64,000 nt of DNA from Kappaphycus alvarezii (GCA_002205965.3 NADL03000748.1:124001-188000), one strand, 5' to 3'; shown: positions 37,738 through 48,987, numbered from the stretch's first letter. The notes: generated by a model not told the origin, from the sequence alone. Translations and numbers: made by a program.

Positions 37738-38036
37738 TGCTTGAATGTCTGGGCAGTGACGATGTCCAACTCGTGGCTAAAGCCGCATGAGTGGCATCGG
37801 AGTGCGTAGCCAGACTTGTAATTGGAGATGGCAAGAGTCGAGTACAGAGTTTGCTCGACGCGGCACTTGAAGGCGGAAAGGCTGCCGCTTCTATTGAGTG
37901 GAAAATTTGGGCAGTTTAATATTTGGAAAGTAATGTCATCCCCTGAAGTGAGGCCAGATGCTCCATTACGGAATGAGGCGAGTGGGTGTACGTACATTTA
38001 AAAGGCAAGAGATTTGCAGCGTGCCTACATCACCCA

Positions 38037-38236
38037 GCGGTGCTTACCCAAAGGCACGCTGCTGCGGCCGTCATGTCCAACGCGGCATGCTTGCTCGCCG
38101 GCATTGAGCCGGCTCTGTAAGGATGGTCATGTACTGTATGTAGTGTTACCCATCAGCGGCGATTTATCCCGCATAACGCATTAGCCGCGTGGAAATAACC
38201 GACCACACCTTCCATGCGTTAAAATAACCCAAAAAT
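38037..38236 (+). mobile_element. LINE 3' end in + orientation
   Basis: Codons 38,037-38,120 read AVLTQRHAAAAVMSNAACLL followed by AGIEPAL and TAA, the exact type of C-terminus seen in the 47.3 kb LINE. The 3' UTR at 38,121-38,236 is nearly the same as the reverse complement of 34,585-34,696, forming a widely spaced inverted repeat. It separates minus-strand LINE copies 2 and 3. Confidence 0.7.
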
Positions 38237-39086
38237 TTTCCCCGGTTGACAAGTGATGCCGAAAAAGTCTGTGCCGCGGTTTGCCCCATTGCGCTGATAT
38301 CGGGACTGGTGCGGTGAAGCCTTTCTAGCGGTTCCACAACTGGGTGTCGAGCTGCCTTTTTCATATCAATGGCCAGTAGATCGACCTGACGATCGTGACG
38401 CCGCGCCCTTTCGCTTCAGTGCAAGCAATGAAAGAGGTGCTCGCCGAAACAGTCAAGCATTTCGGAGCAGTTCCTCTGTGGCATGGTGTCTGCTGAGCGT
38501 AAAGTTGGACTTGACAATAATACTGAACAACAGCGAGAATTCTCTCGGTTCAATATCTGTCGTAAGTCCCCGGAATGGGGCACAGTACACCCATGCTTTC
38601 TCACCGGAGAGAAAGCTATGGAGGCCCGAAAAGCCTGCTTTCTGGTGTCGCCGTGCGGTAGCTCTTCATGCACTCTTACAGACTGCATCCGTCAAGGCCT
38701 TCTGTGGTGGGATTTTGCTGAAGCGGAAAACACTGGACGGCAGAATCCTGGATTGCGTGCATGAAAGGGACCAGGCTCCGTGGGCGTCCAAGGTGCGTTG
38801 GTATGTTACCAGATCTCTGATCAAAGGGGGCACAAGGGCTGCGCCCAACTTGGTTGACAGCGAGCTGGAGGAGAGGAAGGCAGCGGTTTTAATGGACTTT
38901 GTAGATGTGAATTCCACCCCAGTGATGATTTTCCGTCGTCAGTTTGACTTTGAGCTGCAGTTCTCGAAATATTTCAGAGTCGAGTACCCCCTCTGACAGT
39001 GTCCGCAAGCAGCTCTCCATCATCTCACCCTCGGGCCGTGCATGCTGGTGGCACCACGCGTAAAAAGTAGCCGATCTTGCAGACAC
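38164..39086 (-). mobile_element. LINE fragment (copy 3), frameshifted
   Basis: Minus-strand pieces in order: SEGVLDSEIFRELQLKVKL (39,086-38,889); LGAALVPPLIRDLVTYQRTL and HGAWSLSCTQSRILPSSVF (38,917-38,666); NCSEMLDCFGEHLFHCLH (to 38,416); AARHPVVEPLERLHRTSPDI (38,364 on). Each matches the 47.3-48.5 kb LINE in the same order but in a changed frame. The 3' end runs into the oppositely oriented LINE tail at 38.0-38.2 kb. Confidence 0.65.
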
Positions 39087-39120
39087 CGAAACAGTTGCGC
39101 TGAAGGTGGTAAGGGGTAAA

Positions 39121-40805
39121 GGGTGGCTTACTGCGAGTAATGGAAAGGTTGGGAGTCCTCTGTACTTGTAATCAGGTGGTAAGAGATCTGTGTGTCAGGA
39201 ACGGTTTGAAAGACCCGACGTAGGTTGTGAAGTACACTCCCCGCAAAAAGTATAAGACCACCGCGATATCTGCAATAGTAGACTGTAGTAGTAGACTGAA
39301 GAAAACCTAGAATTAAAAACAAATCTGGCCTATCTTACTCCCTTTGGGGTCGGAACATATGACCGGAAGCCCGAGCAAAATGCTTAATTTAAAACAAAAA
39401 ATTCTGCAAATCGGCTACCTCAGACTCGGAAATAATTAAAAGACCAAATGCTTTTTCAACATTTAATTCCTCGTCTTTATACTATAATACTTGTTTCGAG
39501 CACCACGCTTCTCCAAGACTTCAGCCAGACGCCTGGGAAGTGAATCAAGAAGAGAAACAAGCATAACGACTTCAAGTTCATCCCAGCATTTCTTAATGCA
39601 GTCCACCAGCTCAAATGTAGAGTTAAACTGCCTAGAATCGGCGTAAACACACCCCGCAAGGATAAACCATACGTTTTCAATAAAGTTCAACCCGGGACTT
39701 TGAAGGCCATTCTACAATTGGAATATTGTTCTCGCCAAGACACTTTGAAGAGTGCCGAGAAGTACAAATGGGGCTACATCTTGCTGGAAGGTAAAGTTGG
39801 AGGCATGATTAACACTCTTACACGACAGCAAATATTCCGCGAAAGTGCGCATGTAGTCTGCAGACTTCTGTTTTCCATTTAAGACCGTTAGCTCTGTTTT
39901 TCCAACCATTGAAATGCCGCCCACACCATTACAGAACCAACCCCATTCTGCCGGGTTGAAAACAGACGTTTTTCTTGATTAATATGATGCCAATAGCAAG
40001 CCCATCCATCTGGGGCGTCCAAATTAATTTTTTTAGTCGCCTAACACTATATTACTAGACTGAATGTTTTCTACGTCAAATGCTCCCGTGCAAATTGAAG
40101 TCGTCTCTGCTTATGGATGGGGGCTAGCTTTAGAGCGCATTTCATTCGTCTATACTTGAACGTTACATTTTCATTGAGAACCTGGCAGATGATGGGTTTT
40201 TTGATGGGTAGAGAGAGAGAATTCCGAAGGGATGATGCCGAAATTTCTTTCTTAGCAGCTTCCCTCAGTAGACGTCGGGCTGTCATTACTATAAGTTTGG
40301 AGGGCCTTCCTGTTCTTTTCTTTGGATTTTTTTTGTCTTGGATGCCAAGTAGTTATGAACTACTGTTTTAGTCCGCCCGATCTTCTTTGCGATTGCCCTT
40401 TCACTGATCTTTTCGGAGTGGGAAGCTTTAATCTGCCCCTTGAGATAGCCGGTGAGTTAGGGGCACCGGAGCATCTTTGGGAGTGGTTCTGGTTGGGATT
40501 GTGGATGGAAAAGGGCCTGGGCGGCTGGCGTCGGCAATGAGATACTGTGGTCATTAACATCATCGGAATGAGTGTCCTGTTTCCATTTTGGTCCTATACT
40601 AGACGCGGATTCTGAAGTAGCCTTTCCCGCGAAAATTTTCTTTAAAATTAAATGTTTTATGTGGGCCTTTGATCAAAGACAGTGATACCAAAAGCAATGA
40701 CAATGGCCAGATTTTCTTTATATGGATTCGTTTTTCATGCACTTTAGCGTTTGATTACAAGTACATAGGACTCCCAACCTTTCCATTACTCGCAGTAAAC
40801 CACCC
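39121..40805. repeat. 54-bp inverted repeat pair
   Basis: Positions 39,121-39,174 and 40,752-40,805 are reverse complements with 52 of 54 bases matching (core CTTTCCATTACTCGCAGTAA on the right copy). They bracket the Tc1 transposase at 39.5-40.5 kb but cross, rather than nest with, the Tc1-type terminal sequences at 39,233 and 41,160. They may be two copies of a short element or of a host sequence rearranged during nested insertion. Confidence 0.75.
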
Positions 40806-41165
40806 CTTTACGGCGGCGAGACTAGTCCAGAATAACGCCAGTTGTTTGTTGGAAGGAGTCTTGAGCGACACTTAGGCCACAACTTGAAATTGTGTATACA
40901 GTGTACTCCACAGAACCTCCGTTCTGAGGGTATGTACAGTAAGTGGTTACTATACTTACAGTAGTCCTAGTTTGTGATTGCTCCTGGCAGGAAAATTAAG
41001 TATACCAACCCATTCAAGTGAACCCAATTTAACCCAACCCACCCATTCAAGTAAACCAAACCAATTTTCACTTTACCCCATCCATTCAAGTAAACCAAAC
41101 CCCTTTACCCCCCCTTTAGCTAAAAACAGGGTGGTCTTATAATTCTTTCTGGGAACCATACTTTT
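39233..41165 (-). mobile_element. Tc1/mariner element with insertion in its 5' part
   Basis: The left terminal sequence at 39,233-39,262 ends TATAAGACCACC; its inverted partner is at 41,131-41,142 with weaker similarity continuing outwards to about 41,165. Its form parallels the end of the other Tc1 at 34,767. Minus-strand transposase pieces: helix-turn-helix ERAIAKKIGRTKTVVHNYL (about 40,400); TARRLLREAAKKEISASSL (40,286-40,071); INLDAPDGWACYWHHINQEK and VGSVMVWAAFQW (about 40,030-39,920); FTFQQDVAPFV (39,924-39,712); MNFIENVWFILAG (39,690-39,463). The order from HTH through the DDE blocks to the end is complete, but frames change several times. The roughly 650 bp between the right end and the HTH is longer than usual and includes tandem repeats, suggesting an insertion. 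Confidence 0.7.
41005..41110. repeat. Degenerate 33-39-bp tandem repeat, three units
   Basis: Units share CATTCAAGTAAACCAAAC (first unit CATTCAAGTGAACCCAAT) and start at about 41,011, 41,044 and 41,083. They are C/A-rich on the + strand. They lie inside the expanded right part of the Tc1 element. Confidence 0.65.
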
Positions 41166-41249
41166 GCATTACGTTTTTGGAGCCAACTGGAGCGTTCATA
41201 ACCACTGTTTCCTCACTGTACATACTCCTGCACGACGTCTGGTGGGTAC

Positions 41250-41682
41250 TGTAGTATCACAGCGCAAAAGGTATGACATATGTAGCACGCAGCAAGTTTG
41301 CTGGTAGAAGTCTATTGTAAGCCCTACATGCCGAGCTTAAAATGTCTGACACAACTACTGACTGTTGTTCTCGACGAGTTGGCTTCCCCTTATAGCGGCA
41401 AGAACAATTTTTACTTCTTCTCTTTGATGGCTGATGATTCTTGTCTTGGACTTGCTCCGCTACTCGGTACGCAAGCCCTTATATAGACTTTTTTGTCGCC
41501 CGTCTGCACTGCATTAGAAAGAACAGTACAGTGCAGTGCAGTGTAGAACTAGTACACCATAAAAATTAAATCTATTGGCTACAGTAGTATTTTGTACTAG
41601 ATTAATATCATAAAATATCTAAGCATTCCTGCTGAGCTGTCAAAGATGCTGCGCTGGTACCATCGCGAGCCCTTTTGAATAA
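41250..41682 (-). repeat. 3' LTR of Copia element
   Basis: Matches 46,534-46,961 in the same orientation over its length with scattered substitutions and small indels. Shared blocks include GACGAGTTGGCTTCCCCTTA and TTTTGTACTAGATTAATATC. The outer end at 41,250 starts TG. The body of the element lies to the right and is read on the minus strand, so this is the 3' LTR. A purine-rich tract (GAAAGGGCGGGA on the minus strand, about 41,685-41,700) directly precedes it, as expected for a polypurine tract. Confidence 0.85.
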
Positions 41683-41718
41683 AATTCCCGCCCTTTCAAA
41701 AAGTGAGGCAGGTGTGCC

Positions 41719-43032
41719 TTACATTTTCCGTATAATCCATTGTTCGATTAAGGTTTTGTCAACACCGGTCCGTAGAGTTTCTAACTGGGGCTTGCAAACA
41801 TTCGGCTTCGTTAGGCCATCAGCAGGATTTGCAATACCAGAGGTAAGTCCTATATTTGATATTTCGAACTTATTGTAGGGTTCACGAGCAGCAGAAATGT
41901 CTATCATTAAACGTTTCTCAGTTGTATGCGAAGCATGGGTAATGGCTTCGAAAATTTGCTATATGCACTCAATTCTGACTTTTTGTAATCTTTACTACTT
42001 TATTTCGGTCTTTTAACATTTTCAGAGGTATCCTATGGTGTCAAAATAGTGTTTAAATATGTAAGCGACATCAAATGCGGCGGAGAATGCATACAATGAT
42101 CCAGCCATGATAAAACGTACGACTCGACCAGAATTGCGGCTGCTATAGTTGAAAACATTGCAGCGGTCTACTTCATCACAAAGCAAAATAATAATCCTAA
42201 CTGCGAAGTGAGATCTTTGTTTGTCGCAAACGATGCATCTGCATAAGTACGAATATGCGGGTGTTGAAATTGAGCGGGGATACTTGAGGGTGATCTTTGG
42301 TATCTTTCACATAGCTTATGGAAGTATAAGCTCGTCGATGGCCTTCTTCCGAAACTTTCAACGGTTGTGCTGCGCGATTGACTGCACAGCATATGTCCGG
42401 TCGAGTGTGCGATAGCCAACTGAATGCGGCTCGGACGGAGCGAAAGAGTTCAAAGTAGAATCCTTTGGTATTGTTCTGAGCTTGGCAAGATAGTCTGGTG
42501 ATGGGTAGAACGTTCGCTGACCATCAATCGATTTTTCAGTTTCAATATGGATGCCAACGAACTCAAGATTGTCATACTCGACCGGTTTTGACTCAAACGA
42601 ACGAGCTTGAGTTCAATGAGCTTATCAAAATTTTCATTTCCAGCAAACAAATTATCATCGACATAGGCTCCAAGAAGTCCATCGGTACCCTCGTACCTTT
42701 TTCATGTAAGGAGACGGATCTCCGTCGAGTGGTAGCATTCCTAGTTCTTCTTGATGAAAATTTCGAGAGTAGCGCCCCAGTAGTCAGAATCACAGATACC
42801 ATAAAGAGGCTTTTTAGCTTCAGTACTTGATCTCCCCGATGTTGAAAAACTTTCGATCGGCCTCACGGATCTTAAGATATATATCACGACTTAGCTTTTC
42901 TTTCGCTTGGAGGTAAGCTTGAACGAAATCAATCATTGCGAGGCGGTAATTAAGAATGGCAGATACTGAAAGGATTATTTTGGTAGAGCTTTGGCGTAGC
43001 GTTGGGCAGCTATGCACTATAAACTCTTTCAT
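41719..43032 (-). pseudogene. Copia reverse transcriptase and RNase H, broken
   Basis: Starting near 43,032: ILSVSAILNYRLAMIDFVQAY, the early reverse transcriptase block where Copia has D..QAYL. YVDDNLFAGNENF follows at about 42,625-42,665 as the catalytic YVDD motif. RTYADASFATNKDL at 42,250-42,290 is the start of RNase H. DISAAREPYNKFEISNIG and NPADGLTKPN at 41,907-41,780 are its end. Pieces are in at least four frame changes. Within a transposon; no host role. Confidence 0.75.
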
Positions 43033-43512
43033 GTCGTATTTGTAGCCTTGTCCAACGAAACGTGCTTTGGCCTTCTGATCGGTACCTGGATTCTTTAGCG
43101 TAAGTTCAAATCTTCCACCGATAATGTTTGCCTTCGGGGAAGAGACGAAATATTGACGACTTCCCAGACTTTACGATCAGAAAGACCCTGAATCTCGTTT
43201 CGTTTGGCTATTTCAAATGCTGCGGAGTTGATCTTTTGTCAGTAGCAGGAACTTTCTCCATGATATACGTTAGGCTTGGTGTCTCTAAGACATCAGTTGT
43301 TCCCTCGTTTTGACAACTTCAGCCATTCTTTCTTGAACGGTTGCAAGAAATGTTTCGCCCGAGAACTCGGTCAAAGACGGTATCTATTTCGTCACGCTCA
43401 TTATCAGACAATTTTCCTGTCCTTCTGGTGATCCGGATCCGTTATATACTCACGGACTCTGTCAATCGAAACCCTTTTAAGTTCGTTATTGATACTGATC
43501 CAAAGATTTTTT

Positions 43513-44555
43513 TCATCTCCTGCAACAACCTTGTATGGGCCTTCCCATGCTTTCACTTTTCGCGATAGAAGAGTACTTGAGATCCAATCCTAATCTCGCG
43601 GTCTGATGCAATAGGGACGTTACGATTAAGAGCAGTGCGGATGCGAGCAGAAGCAACAGCCTTGACATCTCAGAGCGAGCATTTAGTAATGCTTTCATTC
43701 GCTCACGCTGCTCGGAAGATCTGAGAACCCTAGCGGAAATTTGGAACGATTCCAAACACGAGAAGAGTGGGAGACAACCCATCTGGTCCGGCAGTGTTTT
43801 CATGGCATGAACAGAAAGAGAAAGGCAGTTCTTTCGAAATCTTTGGTGCTCCATTTTATCCTTACGATAAATTCGTCGGAGGAAGTCATGGTACTTTTCA
43901 CCGACGCCAATAGCATTATGGCTTTCGATACCTGTTTCCAAGCGTTTTATCACACTCGCTTGCAGCAAGTGACGCCACCGGTCACTATCGAATTGCGGTG
44001 ATCAGTGTGAATTTATTTGGAGTAACAGACGTACTTTGTAACCGATTGACGGACGTAAGCTGTCTATATGTTGTTTGCCGACTCTCCATTAAGGAATACT
44101 GCAGCACTGAACAACGTATCCTTGCAAACCATGTGTAGTACGGGCATACTTTCCAATTACATAAGATCCATAAGCAGAGTTCTGTTAAAGAATACTTCTT
44201 CGCTTGGCAGTGCGACGCGGAAACGACCAGGTTGGTTTGAAATCCTTTGGCGAATATCACAAGACTCAGTAACATTTTCGAGTGCCTTAATTGTCTCTGG
44301 TGTCGCTTGAGGATCCTTGGCCTGCTTTATAATTTTGTATATTCTCAGCGGATGCTGGTGATAAAAGTGTCGGTGAATCCTTTTCAATTCTGGCTCTGTA
44401 TACACAACTTCGTAGTTCCATTCGTAGTAGGCATGGTCTAGCTTTCGAGTGAGATGTGCGCTCCAGACAGGATCTTTGCATCGGATACGATTGTTCACGG
44501 TGTCTACTAGAAGTTTGTACTTATAAAGTACGTCGAGTCTTAAAAGAAGCGGCAT
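43513..44555 (-). pseudogene. Copia pre-integrase and integrase region, broken
   Basis: 44,555-44,157 reads LLRLDVLYKYKLLVDTVNN (the end of the protease/G-patch-like stretch), then ELKRIHRHFYHQHPLRIYKI (the H...H of the integrase zinc-binding region), ESCDIRQR (the C..C part with the second Cys replaced by Arg) and LLMDLM (integrase core start). 43,968-43,513 continues with ESHNAIGVGEKYHDFLRRIY, the typical region after the core Glu of the integrase, and RLGLDLKYSS. Frames change between the parts. Confidence 0.7.
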
Positions 44556-45097
44556 TCAATATCTACAACATCCAGAACGATCTTCATGTGACGGTTGTTG
44601 CCATATGGGACTCGAAACTTTGCTTTTCCAATGCTTGTCTTCCTATTTGCTCCAAATTTGTATAACTTTGCTGTTGACGGAATGGGAGCTAGAGGGATTC
44701 CCATGAGACGGTAGTATGCCTCAGCTTGACTCTTCCCTACTACAGATCTAGGAGCTCCAGTATCCAAACAGGCTCCATTGAACTTTTCAATGCCTTTTGG
44801 GGCCGAAGGAGAAGTAAGGTTGATTGTAGATTCAGCTACAGATTTTTCATCATTGGTGTCTCCGACATAATTAACAAATGCATCGATAAGATCAAAGTTT
44901 GTTTTTTCTTCTTCAACTTCATCTTCAACATGTACATCTGTTTCGTCTGGTACTTCTTGACTCATTTCCTCTTTTGCTTCATTTACAGAGTCGAGCGTTT
45001 GACATAATTCAAATAAGACAACCTGAGCATTTCTAATGTTTCCAGTTTTTTTCGACATGTGCTCCATTTTTCGACGAGCAGCTTTAGCAAAGATCAA
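44540..45097 (-). pseudogene. Copia aspartic protease region
   Basis: A 185-residue open stretch. The acidic N-terminal half (VHVEDEVEEEK) leads to GACLDTGAPRSVVGKSQAEA, with the catalytic Asp-Thr-Gly at residues 112-114, then FGANRKTSIGKAKFRV and a C-terminal VLDVVDIECRFF where the frame is lost before LLLRLDVL of the next part. Retroviral-type protease fold of a Copia polyprotein. It is the longest intact piece of this element. Confidence 0.8.
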
Positions 45098-45115
45098 TCT
45101 TATGCGGGCATGAAC

Positions 45116-46212
45116 TTAACATAAGATCAGGGGAATCACAATTGAAGCATCCCACGACCGAAAGTGTCCAGATGGATCCTTCCTTTGGCCGTAACTACGT
45201 ATATTACCGACACCACGATGTAGGTCTGCGTAGCGACCAGGTCCTTGGCAGAGTATCCCAGGGACCTTTTCATCCTCAACTAGATAAGTACGTGAACTAA
45301 TTGCAACTTTATCTCTCATGTTTGCCAATTTGGCTTCCCTAGAGAGATGAAAGGCTGCTTCAAGGTCTCTATATAGTTGCTGAAATGAGATAGCATGGTA
45401 GCGAAGCGACTTAACGGCTCCTTCGCCCATGCATAACCGAAGGTAGCATTGCGAAGAAATTCAATCTGTATACCTCACTCCTGTCCGAAACAGGCACTTG
45501 AGTTGAAAGCTTTGTGACACCCTTGTACAGTTTTTCAAGTTCTGCGAGCTCATCAAGGCCTTCAGAAGTATAATTAGATATCTACGTCCACCGATATATT
45601 TCTTCACTCTATTTTGACGAACCACGGAGTTCTATTCATTAAGAATAAGGTTTAATGCCTCAGTACTCGAATTAACTTCGTTATCGATCCTATCCAGGTA
45701 AAATCTCTTAGCATCACCTCGTAGAAGGTTATGAAGATATTGCTTCATCTGCGCCGCGCTGAGACCATAATCACGAGCAACTTGTTGGTACTCGGCAAAA
45801 TATTCCATCCATAACTCGCCAAGGTCTCCGGAGAACTTTTGGTCCTTGTAACGGAATCTAGAGACGATGTAGTACGCCATTTTTCCTGATGCATAGGGAA
45901 GGATGTAGCACGAGATTCTTTATCTTCGGGGTTGATTGTTTCTGGCCTCTTCGTGTTGTACGACGACCTAATTTCAAGATGTATTTCGTTAATTCTTCTG
46001 CAGCTGTAACTTGCCTTCTTCTTCGGTATAAAATTAGCGGCTTGCTGTCGGGTAACACAACGGAAACTATGTGGCGGCATATTTGCCCCACCGTCATTCA
46101 ACCAGTCACGAAGTGCTTTATAAGCAATAAGCAGAGATTGCGTAGCAGGGGAGAACAACACAGGTAGTGAAAAAAGTTCGGCAACCTCATCGACTACTTC
46201 AGGTCCAGTCAT
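45116..46212 (-). pseudogene. Copia gag region, broken
   Basis: 45,880-45,632 reads FRYKDQKFSGDLGELWMEYF, DYGLSAAQMKQYLHNLLRGD and AKRFYLDRI, a pattern known from Copia gag proteins in which F.G.....W...F...A.DY.LS......LHN.L..DA..FYL is conserved. 46,212-45,881 holds the preceding less conserved N-terminal part in another frame. Near 45,145 a shifted frame gives CFNCDSPDLMLSSC, a CCHC zinc knuckle in which the His is replaced by Leu. Confidence 0.7.
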
Positions 46213-46533
46213 TGGTCAAGCAGAAACACGATCCTTGAGTATTCGAATTTAGTTGATGAAGTCTGAAACCTCTTGAGAGACATTTTCCAGTGCTACCCCA
46301 GACAGAAACAGGTCCGATGTATTGGTAGTGCTTCCTTGATCCATGTTGACCACTGACCTAAAAATTAGGATGGGTACGGACTTTTTTCAGAAGAAGTTTG
46401 GTATGTAAGTAACAATGCTCTGGTCTTCGGTTGGCATGGATATTCAGGCTTTCGTTCAGTGGAGTAGTATGTAATTGTAAGTACAAGTGTGGAAGAAATA
46501 AACTGGGGACACTGTGAGGATAATTCGCGAATT

Positions 46534-46963
46534 TAGTATCACAGCCCAAAAAATATGCATTTGTAGCTCGAAGAAAGGTTACTTTTTGGAAGTCTATTGT
46601 AAGCCCTACAAGCAGAGCATAAAATGCCTGACACAACTACTGACTGCTGTGCTCGACGAGTTGGCTTCCCCTTATAGCGGCAAGAACAAGTGTTTACTTC
46701 TGTCTGATGGCTGATGATTCTTGTCTTGGACTTGCTCCGCTACTCGGTACGCAAGCCCTTGTATGGACATTTTTGTGGCCCGTCTGCACTGCATTCGAAA
46801 GTGCAGTACTGTACAGTGCAGTGTAGAACTAGTACACCTAAAAATTAAATCTAGTGGCTACAGTAGTATTTTGTACTAGATTAATATCATAAAATATCTA
46901 AGCATTCCTGCTGAGCTGTCAAAGATGCTGCGCTGGCACCATCGCGAGCCCTTTTGAATAACA
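46534..46963 (-). repeat. 5' LTR of Copia element
   Basis: Partner of 41,250-41,682. The outer end is CA at 46,962-46,963 followed by GGTAC. The inner end (46,534) has lost the canonical TG. Sequence next to it does not show an obvious primer-binding site. Confidence 0.85.
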
Positions 46964-47257
46964 GGTACAAGCTTTGTACTGACTCTTGCGATGGAGTACG
47001 GTAGACCGCCAATTTCAGCATTTTGGCATAGCCAGATGTAGTCCGCTGCTGTACAAATTTGCGTCTGACGAGGAGAGGCCGCATGTACCCATCGTCATGG
47101 TCCAAAATTGAAAGCTGTTGCCGACTTGCAATGTACTGTACTATACTTGATACTTTATGGCATTAGTATAACAGGGGGTAAATGTGGGGTGATTTAATAT
47201 TTGAAAATATGGTCGGTTGTGGCCCGGAATATCCTACAGGGTGCCGAGTGATACCTC

Positions 47258-48511
47258 TTAAATTACTCTAAAAAGCTGGCTCAAGGCCCCCAGCAGACAG
47301 GCTGCGTTGGACATTACGGCCGCGGCAGCGTGTCTCTGAGTGAGTACCGCACGGACCTTACCATTTGCCTCCATCGCCCTAACGGCCACGTTCCGCGCGA
47401 CGTCGGTTAACACCCTATAAGCGTCCGGGTGCCACCCTCCGAGAGTAGATATAGGAATAGGCACGAGCCTACTTCTCACGGAGGTTGCAATAAAAGAATC
47501 ATATCTCCTATGCTTCGCGGAGGCGGCCGCATTGAGAGAGGTGAGCGGATTAAACGTTTGGGCCCTCCTGTGAGAAGGCGCCAGCGGGTTGACAAACGTC
47601 ACGTCAAAGAAGTCCGTACCTCCACTGCTTCCCATCGCCCGGATGTCTGGCCTCGTGCGATGAACGCAGTCCCGCGGTTCGACGGCGGGGTGACGTGCCG
47701 CTTTCTGCAAGTCTTGCGCAAAGAGGGTCACTTGATTGTCATGCCGTCGAGTCCTGTGCGCACCATGTCTGCAGTGAAGGAGGTGATCCCCGAAGGAGTC
47801 GAGGGTTTCGGGGCAGTTAAGTCTCGGGCACGGCACGTCCGAAGGGAACAGCGGGACTTGGCAGAAGTATTGGAACCACACCGCGAATTCGCGGGGGTCA
47901 ATACTCGTCTTGAGGCCGGGCACGGAGCGCAATACACCCATTCCTTGGCGCCCGGAGGGCCATGGAGGCGCGGAATGCCTGCCTTCTTTGATCACCGGGG
48001 AGATGCTTTCCTGCACAGCTGCATGGATTGCGTCTGTTAGTTTCTTTTGCGATGGTGTATTGCTTGAGCAAAAGGCACTAAAAGGTAGAATCCTTGACTG
48101 CAGACAGGAAAGAGACCAATTCCGGTGGGCGTCCAAAGCGTCGTTGTAGGTGGCGAGGCTCCTGATAGGAGCGGGCAGAACAACTTTGCACAACCTGTTG
48201 GTGGCCGCGCTGGAGGCGAGGAAGGCGGCCGCGGCGATGTTTTTGGCTGAAGTGAATCCGACCCAAGGGAGGGCCGCTTCGCATCCAGTGGTTTCAGTGG
48301 GAGTTGAAGTTCACGGAAGACCTCTGAATCCAAAACCCCCTGCTAGTGTGCGGACGCAGCGCTCCATCATATCGTCAAACATGGCAGCGCCCTCGGCGGT
48401 GGACGACGTCGGGACTACGCGCAGTAGATAGCCGAGTTTGCAGACTCCGAAGCAATTTCGGAGCAGCTGGAACGCTATTTTGCGTATCCTCGAGGTCAAT
48501 GATGGCCTCAA
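47258..48511 (-). mobile_element. LINE copy 4: 3' half of a non-LTR retrotransposon
   Basis: The best preserved LINE copy. The 311-residue frame at 48,193-47,258 reads IRSLATYNDALDAHRNWSLS, VPGLKTSIDPREFAVWFQYF, then CPRLNCPETLDSFGDHLLHC with following HG..RTRRHDNQV (a Cys/His motif common after the reverse transcriptase domain in one group of non-LTR elements), HRTRPDIRAMGSSGGTDFF, LVPIPISTLGGWHPDAY, and AAAAVMSNAACLL near the C-terminus. 48,511-48,200 holds preceding sequence in shifted frames (LRNCFGVCKLGYLLRVVPTS, DSEVFRELQLPL). The reverse transcriptase catalytic core is absent: a 5' truncation typical of LINEs. Confidence 0.8.
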
Positions 48512-48693
48512 GGAACGGTTCGAGGGATATAACAGGTGTCCGCTGCAGGATCCGACTATATTGCTAGTTAAGAGCTAACAGGATGGTCCACGTCGTCCAC
48601 GTGCAGCGACATGCGCGAAAAAATAGCATGCGCCACTGACGACCAGATAGTGCAACTGATGCGGCGCAACACGCGCGTACGGATCACTCCGTT

Positions 48694-48987
48694 GTGTCAA
48701 TTTCGCTCACCCAAGGCGCCTGGTCCCCCCTCTCTGCCCTCCCGGGACCCAGGTTTCCGATTCCAACCTCTGGTCTTCGACTCCCTCGTGCCCCTTCTCC
48801 GGATACCGCATTATTTGTCGAAGAGTTTGTGCCACGTGTAGCCACGAAATGCCACACCTCGGACGCTACGATTCGCACACGCATCTACCAGCGTATCAGT
48901 TGCACTTTGTGGTCGTCGGTGGCTATGGCCATCATATCGCGGGCCCCACTGCACGTGACCGATGTGGTCCATCCAGTTACCTCGTAA
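48694..48987 (+). pseudogene. C-terminal remnant of a repeat-family protein (right copy)
   Basis: 97 residues: a proline-rich N-terminal part and a C-terminal 70 residues (ALFVEEFVPRVATKCHTSDA, TIRTRIYQRISCTLWSSVAM) that align to the stop codon with the tail at 1,666-1,884. The family is unrecognised. Position next to the truncated end of a LINE suggests a transposon-encoded protein, but no other link is seen. Confidence 0.45.

Larger units (their letters stand above)
41250..46963 (-). mobile_element. Complete Ty1/Copia LTR retrotransposon with GGTAC target duplication
   Basis: The element is 5.7 kb. Its outer ends are TG (41,250) and CA (46,963), flanked on both sides by the same five bases GGTAC (41,245-41,249 and 46,964-46,968), a target-site duplication. 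Minus-strand domains in Copia order: gag (46,212-45,632), zinc-knuckle-like segment (about 45,150), aspartic protease (45,097-44,540), pre-integrase and integrase (44,555-43,513), reverse transcriptase with YVDD at 42,654-42,665, and RNase H with a TYADASFA block (42,270) and NPADGLTKPN (41,810). The LTRs have diverged from each other and all frames carry breaks, so the copy is old and inactive. Confidence 0.9.

Noticed and set aside
38478-38996. A 172-codon + strand ORF
   Set aside because: Antisense to LINE copy 3; the minus-strand pieces match the better LINE copy.
47429-48040. A 203-codon + strand ORF
   Set aside because: It is the antisense shadow of the LINE C-terminal frame at 47,258-48,193, whose motifs are clear.
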